Source of the DNA: Cronobacter dublinensis subsp. dublinensis LMG 23823 | GTDB lineage: Bacteria > Pseudomonadota > Gammaproteobacteria > Enterobacterales > Enterobacteriaceae | NCBI RefSeq assembly: GCF_001277235.1 | Contig: NZ_CP012266.1 | Coordinates: 682,001-746,000, forward strand | DNA length: 64,000 bases | Direction: 5' to 3' | Shown here: one piece after another, positions 26,357-35,313 of the stretch | How the letters are laid out: each line of letters opens with the position of its first letter | Numbering within the stretch: position 1 is the stretch's first letter | The notes under the pieces: model-generated | Told to the model about the DNA's origin: nothing | Database searches by the model: none | What the model saw: only the letters and a program-made list of their open reading frames with translations | Translations under genes and position numbers: made by a program

Positions 26357-27790
26357 TTACTCCAGCGGCGCGCTGCGCCAGATATCCGGCTCCACCTGAC
26401 GGGCGATGTCCGGGTAACGGTCGGAATTGAAAACGGGCTTCAGCCCCAGCCTGCGCTGGCGCAGGTAGTCGTCGGCGATGCATTTCACTACCGGCGAGAG
26501 CAGCAGGATCGCGGTGAGATTCATCACGGCCATCAATGCCATCGCCACTTCGGCAACCTGGCGCAGCAGCGGCAAATTAAAGAACGGCCCGGCGAACACC
26601 ATCGCGATGACCGCAAGGCGCAGCAGCCAGCGGTACGGGGGCGTGTACCTGCGCAGAAACACCAGATTGTTTTCGGCATACGCGTAATTGGCGACGATAG
26701 AGATAAACGCGAACAGGACAATCACGCCCGCGACCAGATCTTTCGCCCACGGCCCCGCAAGCTGACCGAGCGATTCACGCGCGAGCGTGAGCCCGTCGAT
26801 TGCGACGTGCCGGGACTCCGGCACACCGGCCAGCAGCACAATAAACGCGGTGGAGGAACAGATAACCAGGGTGTCGATAAAGACGCCGATCATCTGCACA
26901 ATACCCTGCGCGGCAGGGTGGGGCGGCCAGGAGGTCGCAGCGGCGGCGGCGTTAGGCGTGGCGCCCATGCCCGCCTCGTTAGAAAACATCCCGCGCTGAA
27001 AGCCGCTGGTCAACGCCTGGCTGATGCTCCAGGCGACCGCGCCGGAGGCGACTTCATGCCAGCCAAAGGCGCTGCGCACAATCATCAGCAAAATGCCGGG
27101 CAGGGCGGAGAAATGCAGGGCCATCATCACCAGCGCGGTCAGCACCCAGATCCCTGCGATTAACGGCACCACGCGGCTCATCAGCCGCGCCACACCTTTA
27201 AAACCGAGCAGCAGCATCGGCAGCAGGCACAGCGCCAGCAGCGCGCTGCTGACATAGAGGGGGAGCGTTAACGCTCTGCCGAGCGCTTGCGAGAGCGCGC
27301 CCGCCTGCGCGGCGTTAAAGAGAAGTCCGAAAGTGAAGATTAAAAACAGCGAAAACAGCACGCCCATCCAGCGCATGCCGAGCCCGCGCTCCATATACCA
27401 GGCCGGGCCGCCGCGAAAGTTGCCTTCGCGGTCGCGCCCTTTGTAGAGCTGGCCCAGCGCGTTTTCGGCAAAAGATGTCGCCATGCCGATAAGCCCGGCG
27501 ACCCACATCCAGAACACCGCGCCCGGCCCGCCGCTGATAATCGCGAACGCGACGCCGGCGATATTTCCGCTGCCGACCCGCGCGGCAACGCTGGTGCAGA
27601 GCGCTTCAAACGCCGTCAGCCCGCTGCCGGAGGGGCGCAGGCTGCGGCTCAGCGCGCGCGGAAAAAAGCGCAGGTAGCGGAACGGGATAAACCGGGTGCG
27701 CCAGCAAAACCACAGACCCGCGCCAGCCAGCAGATATAGCATGGCTGAACCCCAAAGTATTTCGCTGATAAATAAAAGAAAATCTGACAT
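26357..27790 (-). CDS. yaaJ: Sodium:alanine/glycine symporter YaaJ (AGCS family)
   Basis: This is an inner-membrane amino acid:cation symporter of 477 residues with about 11 membrane segments. Family motifs include GSGNIAGVAFAIISGGPGAVFW near residue 75, GPAWYMERGLG, and GMFSNEAGMGATPNAAAAA near 270. ATG 27790 is preceded by GGGGAA at suitable spacing; a GTG six codons upstream is the alternative. Likely substrates are alanine or glycine with Na+. It lies between yaaA and talB, as in E. coli. Confidence 0.94.
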   Translation of the reverse strand: MSDFLLFISEILWGSAMLYLLAGAGLWFCWRTRFIPFRYLRFFPRALSRSLRPSGSGLTAFEALCTSVAARVGSGNIAGVAFAIISGGPGAVFWMWVAGLIGMATSFAENALGQLYKGRDREGNFRGGPAWYMERGLGMRWMGVLFSLFLIFTFGLLFNAAQAGALSQALGRALTLPLYVSSALLALCLLPMLLLGFKGVARLMSRVVPLIAGIWVLTALVMMALHFSALPGILLMIVRSAFGWHEVASGAVAWSISQALTSGFQRGMFSNEAGMGATPNAAAAATSWPPHPAAQGIVQMIGVFIDTLVICSSTAFIVLLAGVPESRHVAIDGLTLARESLGQLAGPWAKDLVAGVIVLFAFISIVANYAYAENNLVFLRRYTPPYRWLLRLAVIAMVFAGPFFNLPLLRQVAEVAMALMAVMNLTAILLLSPVVKCIADDYLRQRRLGLKPVFNSDRYPDIARQVEPDIWRSAPLE

Positions 27791-27996
27791 GCCTGTTCCC
27801 CGCGGCACGGCCCCGCCTGATGCCGGCGACGAGGGCCGCCGACACGCCTTCCCTGCAAGCGCAGAGCCTGAAATAAAAGCAGTTTATCACATGGCTACGA
27901 CGCGATTGCCCCGGTTGCGCTCGAAAAGTCTCGTGTTATCATCACCGCAGACCGGTTACATCTCCCTGACACGAAGTTCAAAAGAGAAACACTATC

Positions 27997-28950
27997 ATGA
28001 CGGACAAATTGACCTCCCTTCGTCAGTTCACAACCGTGGTTGCTGACACTGGAGACATCGCGGCAATGAAGCTGTACCAGCCGCAGGATGCCACGACTAA
28101 CCCTTCTCTGATCCTTAACGCCGCGCAGATCCCTGAATACCGCAAGCTGATTGACGACGCGGTGACCTGGGCGAAAAGCCAGAGCAGCGACCGCGCTCAG
28201 CAGGTGGTGGATGCCACCGACAAACTGGCGGTGAACATCGGTCTGGAAATCCTGAAGCTTATCCCTGGCCGTATCTCTACCGAAGTTGACGCGCGTCTTT
28301 CCTATGACACCGAAGGCAGCATCGCGAAAGCCAAGCGCCTGATTAAGCTCTATAACGACGCTGGCATCAGCAACGATCGCATTCTGATCAAACTCGCTTC
28401 CACCTGGCAGGGCATCCGCGCCGCCGAGCAGCTTGAGAAAGAAGGCATCAACTGTAACCTGACGCTGCTGTTCTCCTTCGCGCAGGCGCGTGCGTGCGCT
28501 GAAGCGGGCGTTTACCTGATCTCTCCGTTCGTGGGCCGTATCCTCGACTGGTACAAAGCTAACACCGACAAGAAAGAGTACGCGCCGCAGGAAGATCCGG
28601 GCGTGGTTTCGGTTACGGAAATCTACGAGTACTACAAACAGCACGGCTATGAAACCGTGGTCATGGGCGCGAGCTTCCGTAACGTCGGCGAAATCCTTGA
28701 GCTGGCGGGCTGCGACCGTCTGACTATCGCCCCTGCGCTGCTGAAAGAGCTGGCAGAAAGCGAAGGCACCGTTGAGCGTAAACTGGCGTTCACCGGCGAA
28801 GTGAAAGCGCGTCCGGAGCGTCTGACCGAATCTCAGTTCTTCTGGGAGCACAACCAGGATCCGATGGCCGTGGACAAACTGGCGGACGGTATCCGCAAGT
28901 TCGCCATCGACCAGGAAAAACTGGAAAAAATGGTCGAAGACCTGCTGTAA
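27997..28950 (+). CDS. talB: Transaldolase B
   Basis: TalB transfers dihydroxyacetone units in the non-oxidative pentose phosphate pathway. The 317 residues match E. coli TalB in length. Motifs include DATTNPSLIL, the Schiff-base Lys in RILIKLASTWQGIRAAE (near residue 132), and GASFRNVGEILELAGCD. It is a well-expressed single gene followed by a GC-rich terminator. Confidence 0.98.
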   Translation: MTDKLTSLRQFTTVVADTGDIAAMKLYQPQDATTNPSLILNAAQIPEYRKLIDDAVTWAKSQSSDRAQQVVDATDKLAVNIGLEILKLIPGRISTEVDARLSYDTEGSIAKAKRLIKLYNDAGISNDRILIKLASTWQGIRAAEQLEKEGINCNLTLLFSFAQARACAEAGVYLISPFVGRILDWYKANTDKKEYAPQEDPGVVSVTEIYEYYKQHGYETVVMGASFRNVGEILELAGCDRLTIAPALLKELAESEGTVERKLAFTGEVKARPERLTESQFFWEHNQDPMAVDKLADGIRKFAIDQEKLEKMVEDLL

Positions 28951-28956
28951 TCCCTC

Positions 28957-28985
28957 CGTGGCCGGCCTCGCCGGCCACGTTTCTT
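28957..28985 (+). terminator. Terminator after talB
   Basis: CGTGGCCGGC/GCCGGCCACG with a 3-nt loop is followed by TTTCTT. The stem is very stable although the T run is interrupted. Confidence 0.85.
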
Positions 28986-29058
28986 GCACTCCCTCCCTGT
29001 CTGCAATCCGCTCTGGCGTGTATCATTTCGCAAAACCGCACTCATTTTCGGAAATGAT

Positions 29059-29646
29059 ATGGATACGTTACGCATAGGCTTAGTTTCAGTTTCTGACCGC
29101 GCTTCCAGCGGTGTTTATCAGGATAAAGGCATTCCGGCGCTCGAAGCATGGCTCACGCAGGCGCTGACGACCCCGTTCGTACTGGAGACCCGCCTGGTGC
29201 CTGACGAACAGCCGCTTATCGAACAGACGCTCTGCGAACTGGTGGATGAAATGGGCTGTCATCTGGTGCTCACCACTGGCGGTACCGGCCCGGCGCGGCG
29301 CGACGTGACGCCTGACGCCACGCTTGCCGTCGCCGATCGTGAAATGCCGGGCTTTGGCGAACAGATGCGCCAGATAAGCCTTAATTTCGTCCCGACGGCG
29401 ATCCTATCGCGTCAGGTGGGCGTAATACGCAAACAGGCGCTGATCCTCAACCTGCCGGGCCAGCCCAAATCCATTAAGGAGACGCTCGAAGGGCTCAGAG
29501 ACGAGCACGGCCAGGTAAAAGTGTCAGGAATATTTGCCAGCGTACCGTACTGCATTCAGTTGCTGGATGGTCCTTACGTTGAAACTAACGCCAGTGTCGT
29601 AGCGGCTTTTCGCCCCAAAAGCGCAATTCTTGAAGTAAAAAGCTGA
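29059..29646 (+). CDS. mog: Molybdopterin adenylyltransferase Mog
   Basis: Mog adenylates molybdopterin before molybdate insertion by MoeA. Starting at ATG 29059 gives 195 residues, the exact family length; the frame opens earlier at 28984 but that part is unrelated. Motifs include SVSDRASSGVYQDKG, the substrate-binding LTTGGTGPARRDVTPDAT, and LNLPGQPKSIKETLEG. Confidence 0.97.
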   Translation: MDTLRIGLVSVSDRASSGVYQDKGIPALEAWLTQALTTPFVLETRLVPDEQPLIEQTLCELVDEMGCHLVLTTGGTGPARRDVTPDATLAVADREMPGFGEQMRQISLNFVPTAILSRQVGVIRKQALILNLPGQPKSIKETLEGLRDEHGQVKVSGIFASVPYCIQLLDGPYVETNASVVAAFRPKSAILEVKS

Positions 29647-29773
29647 TTATTTGCTGTTGCTGGCATAAACATTGTTTGAGGGTGGCGTGACGGTGATTTA
29701 ACGATATAGTAACTTTAAGTTTACGTTTTCACGATAAGCTAATTCACGCCCACCTCTTTACAAACGGTTCGTT

Positions 29774-31081
29774 ATGGAACAGCAAACACGCCCACTTAAT
29801 CGTCAGGACTACAAAACCCTGACGCTGGCGGCCCTCGGTGGCGCGCTGGAATTCTACGACTTCATTATTTTTGTCTTCTTCGCGGCGGTCGTCGGGGAAC
29901 TTTTCTTCCCGCCGGATATTCCGGAGTGGCTGCGTCAGGTGCAGACCTTCGGCATTTTCGCGGCGGGTTATCTGGCGCGACCGCTGGGCGGCATCATCAT
30001 GGCGCATTTCGGCGATCTGGTCGGGCGCAAAAAAATGTTCACCCTGAGCATTTTGCTGATGGCGGTGCCGACGCTGCTGATTGGCCTGCTGCCGGACTAC
30101 GCGGCGATGGGCATCGCAGCGCCCGTGTCGCTGCTGCTGATGCGTATTCTGCAGGGCGCGGCTATCGGCGGCGAAGTCCCCGGCGCGTGGGTGTTCGTCG
30201 CAGAACATGTGCCGGAAAAGCGCATCGGCATCGCCTGCGGCACGCTGACCGCCGGGTTGACGGTGGGCATTCTGCTGGGATCGGTGGTGGCGACTCTCAT
30301 CAACACTAGCATGACGCCGCAGGCCATCCATGACGGCGGCTGGCGTATTCCGTTCCTGCTCGGCGGCGCGTTTGGTCTGGTGGCGATGTATCTGCGCCGC
30401 TGGCTTCAGGAGACGCCGATTTTCCTTGAGATGCAGCAGCGCAAGGCGCTGGCCCGGGAGCTGCCGGTGAAAGCCGTGGTGGTGAAGCATCGTCAGGGCG
30501 TGATTATCTCGATGCTGCTGACGTGGCTGCTGTCGGCCGGGATCGTGGTGGTGATTTTGATGTCGCCGGTCTGGCTACAGAAACAGTACGGCTTCGCGCC
30601 TGCGGTTACGCTCAAGGCTAACAGTATCGCTACGATCATGCTCTGCGTCGGGTGTCTGCTGGCGGGCCTGGCAGCCGATCGCTTCGGCGCCAGCCGGACC
30701 TTTATTGTCGGTAGCGTGCTGCTTGCGGCCTCCAGCTGGGCGTTTTATCACCTTTCCGGCGCGCATCCTGAACAGCTCTTTTTGCTGTATGGCGTGGTGG
30801 GGTTATGCGTCGGCGTGGTGGGGGCGGTGCCTTTCGTGATGGTACGCGCGTTTCCGGCGGCGGTGCGCTTTACCGGCATTTCGTTCTCTTACAACGTGGC
30901 GTACGCCATCTTTGGCGGCCTGACGCCCATTGCGGTCACTATGCTGATGGGCGTCTCGCCGATGGCGCCCGCCTGGTATGTGCTGGCGCTCTCGCTGATG
31001 GGATTAGGGCTCGGCGTCTGGCTGGGCCGAAAGCGTCAGGCTGACGCCGCGCACGCCGTGGCGGAGCCTGCGCAGCTCTAA
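29774..31081 (+). CDS. MHS-family (MFS) metabolite:proton symporter
   Basis: This 435-residue protein has 12 predicted membrane segments and is an MFS transporter of the metabolite:H+ symporter (MHS) group, the family of ProP, KgtP and ShiA. Evidence is the N-terminal ALEFYDFIIFVFFAA, the loop 2-3 motif GDLVGRKKMFTLS, and the segment RILQGAAIGGEVPGAWVF. The substrate cannot be told from sequence; citrate, dicarboxylates, betaines or shikimate are typical. In E. coli, mog is followed directly by satP, so this gene and the ClC gene are extra. Its stop lies 1 nt from that of the convergent ClC gene, with no terminator. Confidence 0.88.
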   Translation: MEQQTRPLNRQDYKTLTLAALGGALEFYDFIIFVFFAAVVGELFFPPDIPEWLRQVQTFGIFAAGYLARPLGGIIMAHFGDLVGRKKMFTLSILLMAVPTLLIGLLPDYAAMGIAAPVSLLLMRILQGAAIGGEVPGAWVFVAEHVPEKRIGIACGTLTAGLTVGILLGSVVATLINTSMTPQAIHDGGWRIPFLLGGAFGLVAMYLRRWLQETPIFLEMQQRKALARELPVKAVVVKHRQGVIISMLLTWLLSAGIVVVILMSPVWLQKQYGFAPAVTLKANSIATIMLCVGCLLAGLAADRFGASRTFIVGSVLLAASSWAFYHLSGAHPEQLFLLYGVVGLCVGVVGAVPFVMVRAFPAAVRFTGISFSYNVAYAIFGGLTPIAVTMLMGVSPMAPAWYVLALSLMGLGLGVWLGRKRQADAAHAVAEPAQL

Positions 31082-31082
31082 T

Positions 31083-32339
31083 CTACGAGGCGCGCTGCTC
31101 CAGCAGACGACACGTGGCGAACGCGCCGGCGACGCACAGCACGACCGGCACGATAAAACGATGATCCATGCGGGTGAATTCGAGCATCAGCATCGCTGCC
31201 GTGAAAGGCATCATCATAGACGCGGATAAAAACCCGGCGGCGCCGGTCAGGGCGAAGCCTGCCATGTCGCTGCCGGGGAAGTAACGCCCCGCCAGCAAAA
31301 AGATAACCGAGCCCAGCAGCGCGCCGATGGTGAGCCCTGGCGTCAGCAGGCCGCCCTCCGCGCCGCCGCGCAACACCGCCCCGATAACCACGACTTTCAG
31401 GCACAGCAGCGTAAACGCGAGCGTGAGCGTTACGTCGCCGCTAAGAGTAAGCTGCGTCGGGCCTTTGCCGTTGCCAGGCAACTGAGGAAACCAGACGGCC
31501 AGCGTGCCGAGCAGCAGAAAGGCAAGCAGGCTTAATACCGGCATCTGCCAGTCAGCGCGCACGTTTGCACGGGCGCGCTGCGTGAAGCGGCGAAACAGAT
31601 ACGCGGCCGCGCCGAACAGCGGGCCGGAGAGCGCACCCCAGATAACCAGCGACAGCACCGCCGCTTCGGTGCCAAAACGGTACTGATGTTCGTCGCCGAG
31701 ACCGAGCGTGGCAATCCAGGCCGCCAGCGCGGAGGTAACGAGCGCGGCCAGCGCCGCCTCGCGGCTGAAGCTCACCAGCAACACCTCCAGCGTGAAAATA
31801 GCGCCTGCGAGCGGCACGTTATAGACCGCCGCCAGCCCGGCCCCGGAGCCGCAGGCGATCATCAGGCGGATCTCATCCTGAGTTAAACGCATACGACGGG
31901 CGATACCGCCCGCCAGTAGCGCGCCCGCCTCGCGCGGCGCTACTTCGCGCCCGAGCGGCGAGCCCATCGCGACCGTCACGATTTGCAAAAGAATATGAAC
32001 CAGCGTGGTTTTGGGTGGCATCGGGTTATCAGGGCGTGCGACCGCCGCGCTGATGCTGACGCGTTTTTTACCGTAGCGGCCAAGCAACCACCAGCCGCCG
32101 CCCGCAACGAGGCCCGCCGCTATCAACACCAGAAAACGCCGCGCCGCGCCCGCGTCGCTCACGCCCTCTAAAAAAGAGCGCGCGCCGAGGAGTTGATGCT
32201 GGCTGTAGCCATACGCGAGGTGCTGGATTTCATGCAGCAGCATGGCAAGGAGCATCCCCGCGAGGCCCGCGAGAAGGCCGGTCAGCAGTAGCGCGGCCCA
32301 GCGATGCCACAGGGATGAAGGGGAAGAAGGGGTGTTCAT
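31083..32339 (-). CDS. ClC-family anion channel/antiporter with divergent selectivity motifs
   Basis: This 418-residue multi-pass membrane protein belongs to the voltage-gated chloride channel (ClC) family. The segment GSGAGLAAVYNVPLAGAIFTLEV and the later GGAEGGLLTPGLTIGALLGS are clear family signatures. The usual GREGP motif is GREVAPRE here (residues 130-137); the presumed gating Glu132 is kept. The usual GSGIP selectivity motif is not recognisable. Subunits should form an inner-membrane homodimer. It could be a Cl-/H+ exchanger or carry another anion. It is absent from this site in E. coli; the spacing to satP is 113 nt and it probably has its own promoter. Confidence 0.85.
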   Translation of the reverse strand: MNTPSSPSSLWHRWAALLLTGLLAGLAGMLLAMLLHEIQHLAYGYSQHQLLGARSFLEGVSDAGAARRFLVLIAAGLVAGGGWWLLGRYGKKRVSISAAVARPDNPMPPKTTLVHILLQIVTVAMGSPLGREVAPREAGALLAGGIARRMRLTQDEIRLMIACGSGAGLAAVYNVPLAGAIFTLEVLLVSFSREAALAALVTSALAAWIATLGLGDEHQYRFGTEAAVLSLVIWGALSGPLFGAAAYLFRRFTQRARANVRADWQMPVLSLLAFLLLGTLAVWFPQLPGNGKGPTQLTLSGDVTLTLAFTLLCLKVVVIGAVLRGGAEGGLLTPGLTIGALLGSVIFLLAGRYFPGSDMAGFALTGAAGFLSASMMMPFTAAMLMLEFTRMDHRFIVPVVLCVAGAFATCRLLEQRAS

Positions 32340-32413
32340 AAATACGTGCCGAATAAAGAGGATAGGGTAAGCGTGGCACAGTCAGGATGAACGGCGCGTC
32401 AATCAGCGCATCA

Positions 32414-32440
32414 GGAAAGTGTCGTGCCCGCAGGCACGAC
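32414..32440 (-). terminator. Probable terminator downstream of satP
   Basis: GTCGTGCC/GGCACGAC with a 4-nt loop (32421-32440) lies just beyond the satP stop. Read leftward it is followed by ACTTTCC, a weak T tract. Confidence 0.65.
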
Positions 32441-32452
32441 GTAACGCGAAAC

Positions 32453-33019
32453 TCAGTGTTTCTCGCCAATCGGCAGTACGGTACGGCCGTACTGTTCGTT
32501 CAGCACTTCACCCATCGCGAGGTAAATCGCGCTGGCGCCGCACACGAGGCCAATCCAGCCTGCGATATGCACGATGCTTTCGTTATCCGTCAGATGGCCG
32601 ACCGCCAGCAGGGCGAACAGCACCGTCAGGCTCAGGAACACAAATTGCAGCATGCGCGCGGCGCAGAGCGTACCGAAGAACATAAACAGCGTGAATACGC
32701 CCCAGATGCCTAAGTAAACGCCCAGGAAATGGCCGTTGGCGGCGTCTGCAAGGCCCATTTTCGGCAGCAGCAGGATAGCGACCAGCGTCAGCCAGAACGA
32801 ACCATACGAAGTAAACGCGGTTAAACCGAAGGTATTGCCTTTTTTATACTCCAGCAGACCGGCAAAAATTTGCGCGATACCGCCGTAGAAGATCCCCATC
32901 GCCAGAATAATGCCGTCCAGCGGGAACATGCCGATGTTGTGCAGATTGAGCAGAATGGTAGTCATACCAAAGCCCATTAACCCCAGGGGGGCTGGATTAG
33001 CCAACTTAATGTTGCCCAT
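32453..33019 (-). CDS. satP: Succinate-acetate/proton symporter SatP
   Basis: SatP (YaaH, GPR1/FUN34 family) takes up acetate and succinate. The 188 residues have six membrane segments and the signature NPAPLGLMGFGMTT at the N-terminus, with the length expected for the family. ATG 33019 follows a GAGGG ribosome-binding site. It is divergent from dnaK; the leader at 33058-33088 carries a CGCCCCG/CGGGGCG hairpin. Confidence 0.96.
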   Translation of the reverse strand: MGNIKLANPAPLGLMGFGMTTILLNLHNIGMFPLDGIILAMGIFYGGIAQIFAGLLEYKKGNTFGLTAFTSYGSFWLTLVAILLLPKMGLADAANGHFLGVYLGIWGVFTLFMFFGTLCAARMLQFVFLSLTVLFALLAVGHLTDNESIVHIAGWIGLVCGASAIYLAMGEVLNEQYGRTVLPIGEKH

Positions 33020-33164
33020 AAACCCTCAAAATAATAGGAAAAATTTGCAAAAAGTAACGCCCCGGACGTTATCTTTCGTTACGGGGCGCGGCATCATAAT
33101 CAGGCGGTTTCGCGCCGTCTATGATCTGAGAAGGGAGAAAATAAAAAAATTTTGCGCTTTGCCC

Positions 33165-33192
33165 CTTGATGGCGGGCTGAGCGACCCCATCT
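33165..33192 (+). promoter_or_regulatory. dnaK heat-shock promoter P1 (sigma-32)
   Basis: CTTGAT (33165-33170) and CCCCATCT (33185-33192) with a 14-nt spacer match the sigma-32 consensus CTTGAAA / CCCCATNT and align with E. coli dnaK P1. Confidence 0.88.
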
Positions 33193-33238
33193 TGTAGTCA
33201 ACCGCAATGGATGAGCCTGAAAAAAAAGGGCGGTGGAC

Positions 33239-33265
33239 GGTTGAATCCCCACCGTTAGCCCGCAT
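33239..33265 (+). promoter_or_regulatory. dnaK heat-shock promoter P2 (sigma-32)
   Basis: GGTTGAAT (33239-33246) and CCCGCAT (33259-33265) form a second, weaker sigma-32-type promoter, positioned like E. coli dnaK P2 about 50 nt before the start codon. Confidence 0.7.
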
Positions 33266-33312
33266 AACAGGTTCATACCACATGATGACGATTTTTTAGT
33301 GGAGACGTTTAG

Positions 33313-35229
33313 ATGGGTAAAATTATTGGTATTGACCTGGGTACAACCAACTCTTGTGTAGCGATTATGGATGGCACTCAGGCTCGCGTGCTGGAAAATG
33401 CGGAAGGCGACCGCACCACGCCTTCTATCATTGCATACACTCAGGATGGTGAAACTCTGGTAGGTCAGCCGGCTAAACGTCAGGCAGTGACTAACCCGCA
33501 GAACACCCTGTTCGCGATCAAACGCCTGATTGGCCGCCGCTTCCAGGACGAAGAAGTTCAGCGCGACGTGTCTATCATGCCGTACAAAATCATTGCCGCG
33601 GATAACGGCGATGCGTGGCTCGACGTGAAAGGCCAGAAAATGGCGCCGCCGCAGATCTCTGCCGAAGTGCTGAAAAAAATGAAGAAAACCGCCGAGGATT
33701 ACCTGGGCGAGCCGGTGACTGAAGCGGTTATTACCGTTCCGGCTTACTTCAACGACGCGCAGCGTCAGGCTACCAAAGACGCCGGCCGCATCGCGGGTCT
33801 GGAAGTCAAACGTATTATCAACGAACCGACTGCCGCAGCGCTGGCTTACGGCCTGGATAAAGAAACTGGCAACCGTACCATCGCGGTTTATGACCTGGGT
33901 GGCGGTACGTTCGATATCTCCATCATCGAAATCGATGAAGTTGACGGTGAAAAAACCTTCGAAGTGCTGGCGACCAACGGTGATACCCACCTCGGTGGTG
34001 AAGACTTCGACAGCCGCCTGATCAACTATCTGGTAGAAGAGTTCAAGAAAGATCAGGGCATCGACCTGCGCAACGACCCGCTGGCGATGCAGCGCCTGAA
34101 AGAAGCGGCAGAAAAAGCGAAAATCGAGCTTTCTTCCGCTCAGCAGACCGACGTGAACCTGCCGTACATCACCGCAGACGCGACCGGTCCGAAACACATG
34201 AACATCAAAGTGACTCGCGCGAAACTGGAAAGCCTGGTCGAAGACCTGGTGAACCGTTCTATCGAGCCGCTGAAAGTCGCGCTGCAGGACGCTGGCCTGT
34301 CTGTGTCGGACATCAACGACGTTATCCTGGTCGGCGGTCAGACCCGTATGCCGATGGTTCAGAAGAAAGTCGCTGAGTTCTTCGGTAAAGAGCCGCGTAA
34401 AGACGTTAACCCGGACGAAGCTGTCGCTATCGGCGCAGCGGTGCAGGGCGGCGTACTGACCGGTGACGTGAAAGACGTGCTGCTGCTGGACGTGACCCCG
34501 CTGTCGCTGGGTATCGAAACCATGGGTGGCGTGATGACCCCGCTCATCACCAAAAACACCACCATCCCGACCAAGCACAGCCAGGTGTTCTCGACGGCTG
34601 AAGACAACCAGTCCGCCGTGACCATTCACGTGCTGCAGGGTGAGCGTAAACGCGCTGCCGATAACAAATCTCTGGGTCAGTTTAACCTGGATGGTATCAA
34701 CCCGGCGCCGCGCGGCATGCCGCAGATCGAAGTGACCTTCGACATCGACGCCGACGGTATTCTGCACGTGTCCGCGAAAGACAAAAACAGCGGCAAAGAG
34801 CAGAAAATCACCATCAAGGCTTCTTCTGGTCTGAACGAAGACGAGATCCAGAAAATGGTGCGCGAAGCGGAAGCGAACGCAGAAGCTGACCGTAAGTTCG
34901 AAGAGCTGGTACAGACCCGCAACCAGGCCGATCACCTGGTGCACAGCACCCGTAAACAAGTGGAAGAAGCAGGCGATAAACTGCCGGCGGATGACAAAAC
35001 CGCTATCGAATCCGCGCTGACCGCGCTGGAAGCGTCCCTGAAAGGCGAAGACAAAGCGGATATCGAAGCGAAAATGCAGGCGCTGGCGCAGGTTTCCCAG
35101 AAGCTGATGGAAATTGCTCAGCAGCAGCATGCTCAGCAGCAGACGGGCTCCGCTGACGCTTCTGCGAACAATGCGAAAGATGACGACGTCGTTGACGCTG
35201 AGTTCGAAGAAGTTAAAGACAAAAAATAA
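33313..35229 (+). CDS. dnaK: Hsp70 chaperone DnaK
   Basis: DnaK is the main cytoplasmic Hsp70, acting with DnaJ and GrpE in folding and in control of sigma-32. The 638 residues equal the E. coli length. The N-terminal ATPase domain shows IGIDLGTTNSCVAIMDG and YDLGGGTFDISIIE; the substrate-binding domain follows the linker DVLLLDVTPLSLG; the C-terminal lid ends with the acidic tail DDDVVDAEFEEVKDKK. Two heat-shock promoters lie upstream. Confidence 0.99.
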   Translation: MGKIIGIDLGTTNSCVAIMDGTQARVLENAEGDRTTPSIIAYTQDGETLVGQPAKRQAVTNPQNTLFAIKRLIGRRFQDEEVQRDVSIMPYKIIAADNGDAWLDVKGQKMAPPQISAEVLKKMKKTAEDYLGEPVTEAVITVPAYFNDAQRQATKDAGRIAGLEVKRIINEPTAAALAYGLDKETGNRTIAVYDLGGGTFDISIIEIDEVDGEKTFEVLATNGDTHLGGEDFDSRLINYLVEEFKKDQGIDLRNDPLAMQRLKEAAEKAKIELSSAQQTDVNLPYITADATGPKHMNIKVTRAKLESLVEDLVNRSIEPLKVALQDAGLSVSDINDVILVGGQTRMPMVQKKVAEFFGKEPRKDVNPDEAVAIGAAVQGGVLTGDVKDVLLLDVTPLSLGIETMGGVMTPLITKNTTIPTKHSQVFSTAEDNQSAVTIHVLQGERKRAADNKSLGQFNLDGINPAPRGMPQIEVTFDIDADGILHVSAKDKNSGKEQKITIKASSGLNEDEIQKMVREAEANAEADRKFEELVQTRNQADHLVHSTRKQVEEAGDKLPADDKTAIESALTALEASLKGEDKADIEAKMQALAQVSQKLMEIAQQQHAQQQTGSADASANNAKDDDVVDAEFEEVKDKK

Positions 35230-35258
35230 TCGCCCTGATGCAGGGTAGATAACACTGG

Positions 35259-35289
35259 CACGGGCGTAGGAGTTTCTCCACGCCCGTGC
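35259..35289 (+). other. Stem-loop between dnaK and dnaJ
   Basis: GCACGGGCGT (35259-35268) pairs with ACGCCCGTGC (35280-35289) around an 11-nt loop, with no T run. A hairpin is also known at this place in E. coli, and may adjust dnaJ relative to dnaK expression by partial termination or mRNA processing. Confidence 0.7.
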
Positions 35290-35313
35290 ATGCATGTCAG
35301 GGGCAGATAAAAA

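Noticed and set aside
33100..35295. A 731-codon leftward open frame opposite dnaK
   Set aside because: Antisense shadow of dnaK, with Phe/Arg-rich composition and no recognisable fold. Similar shadows lie opposite ettA, thrA and slt.
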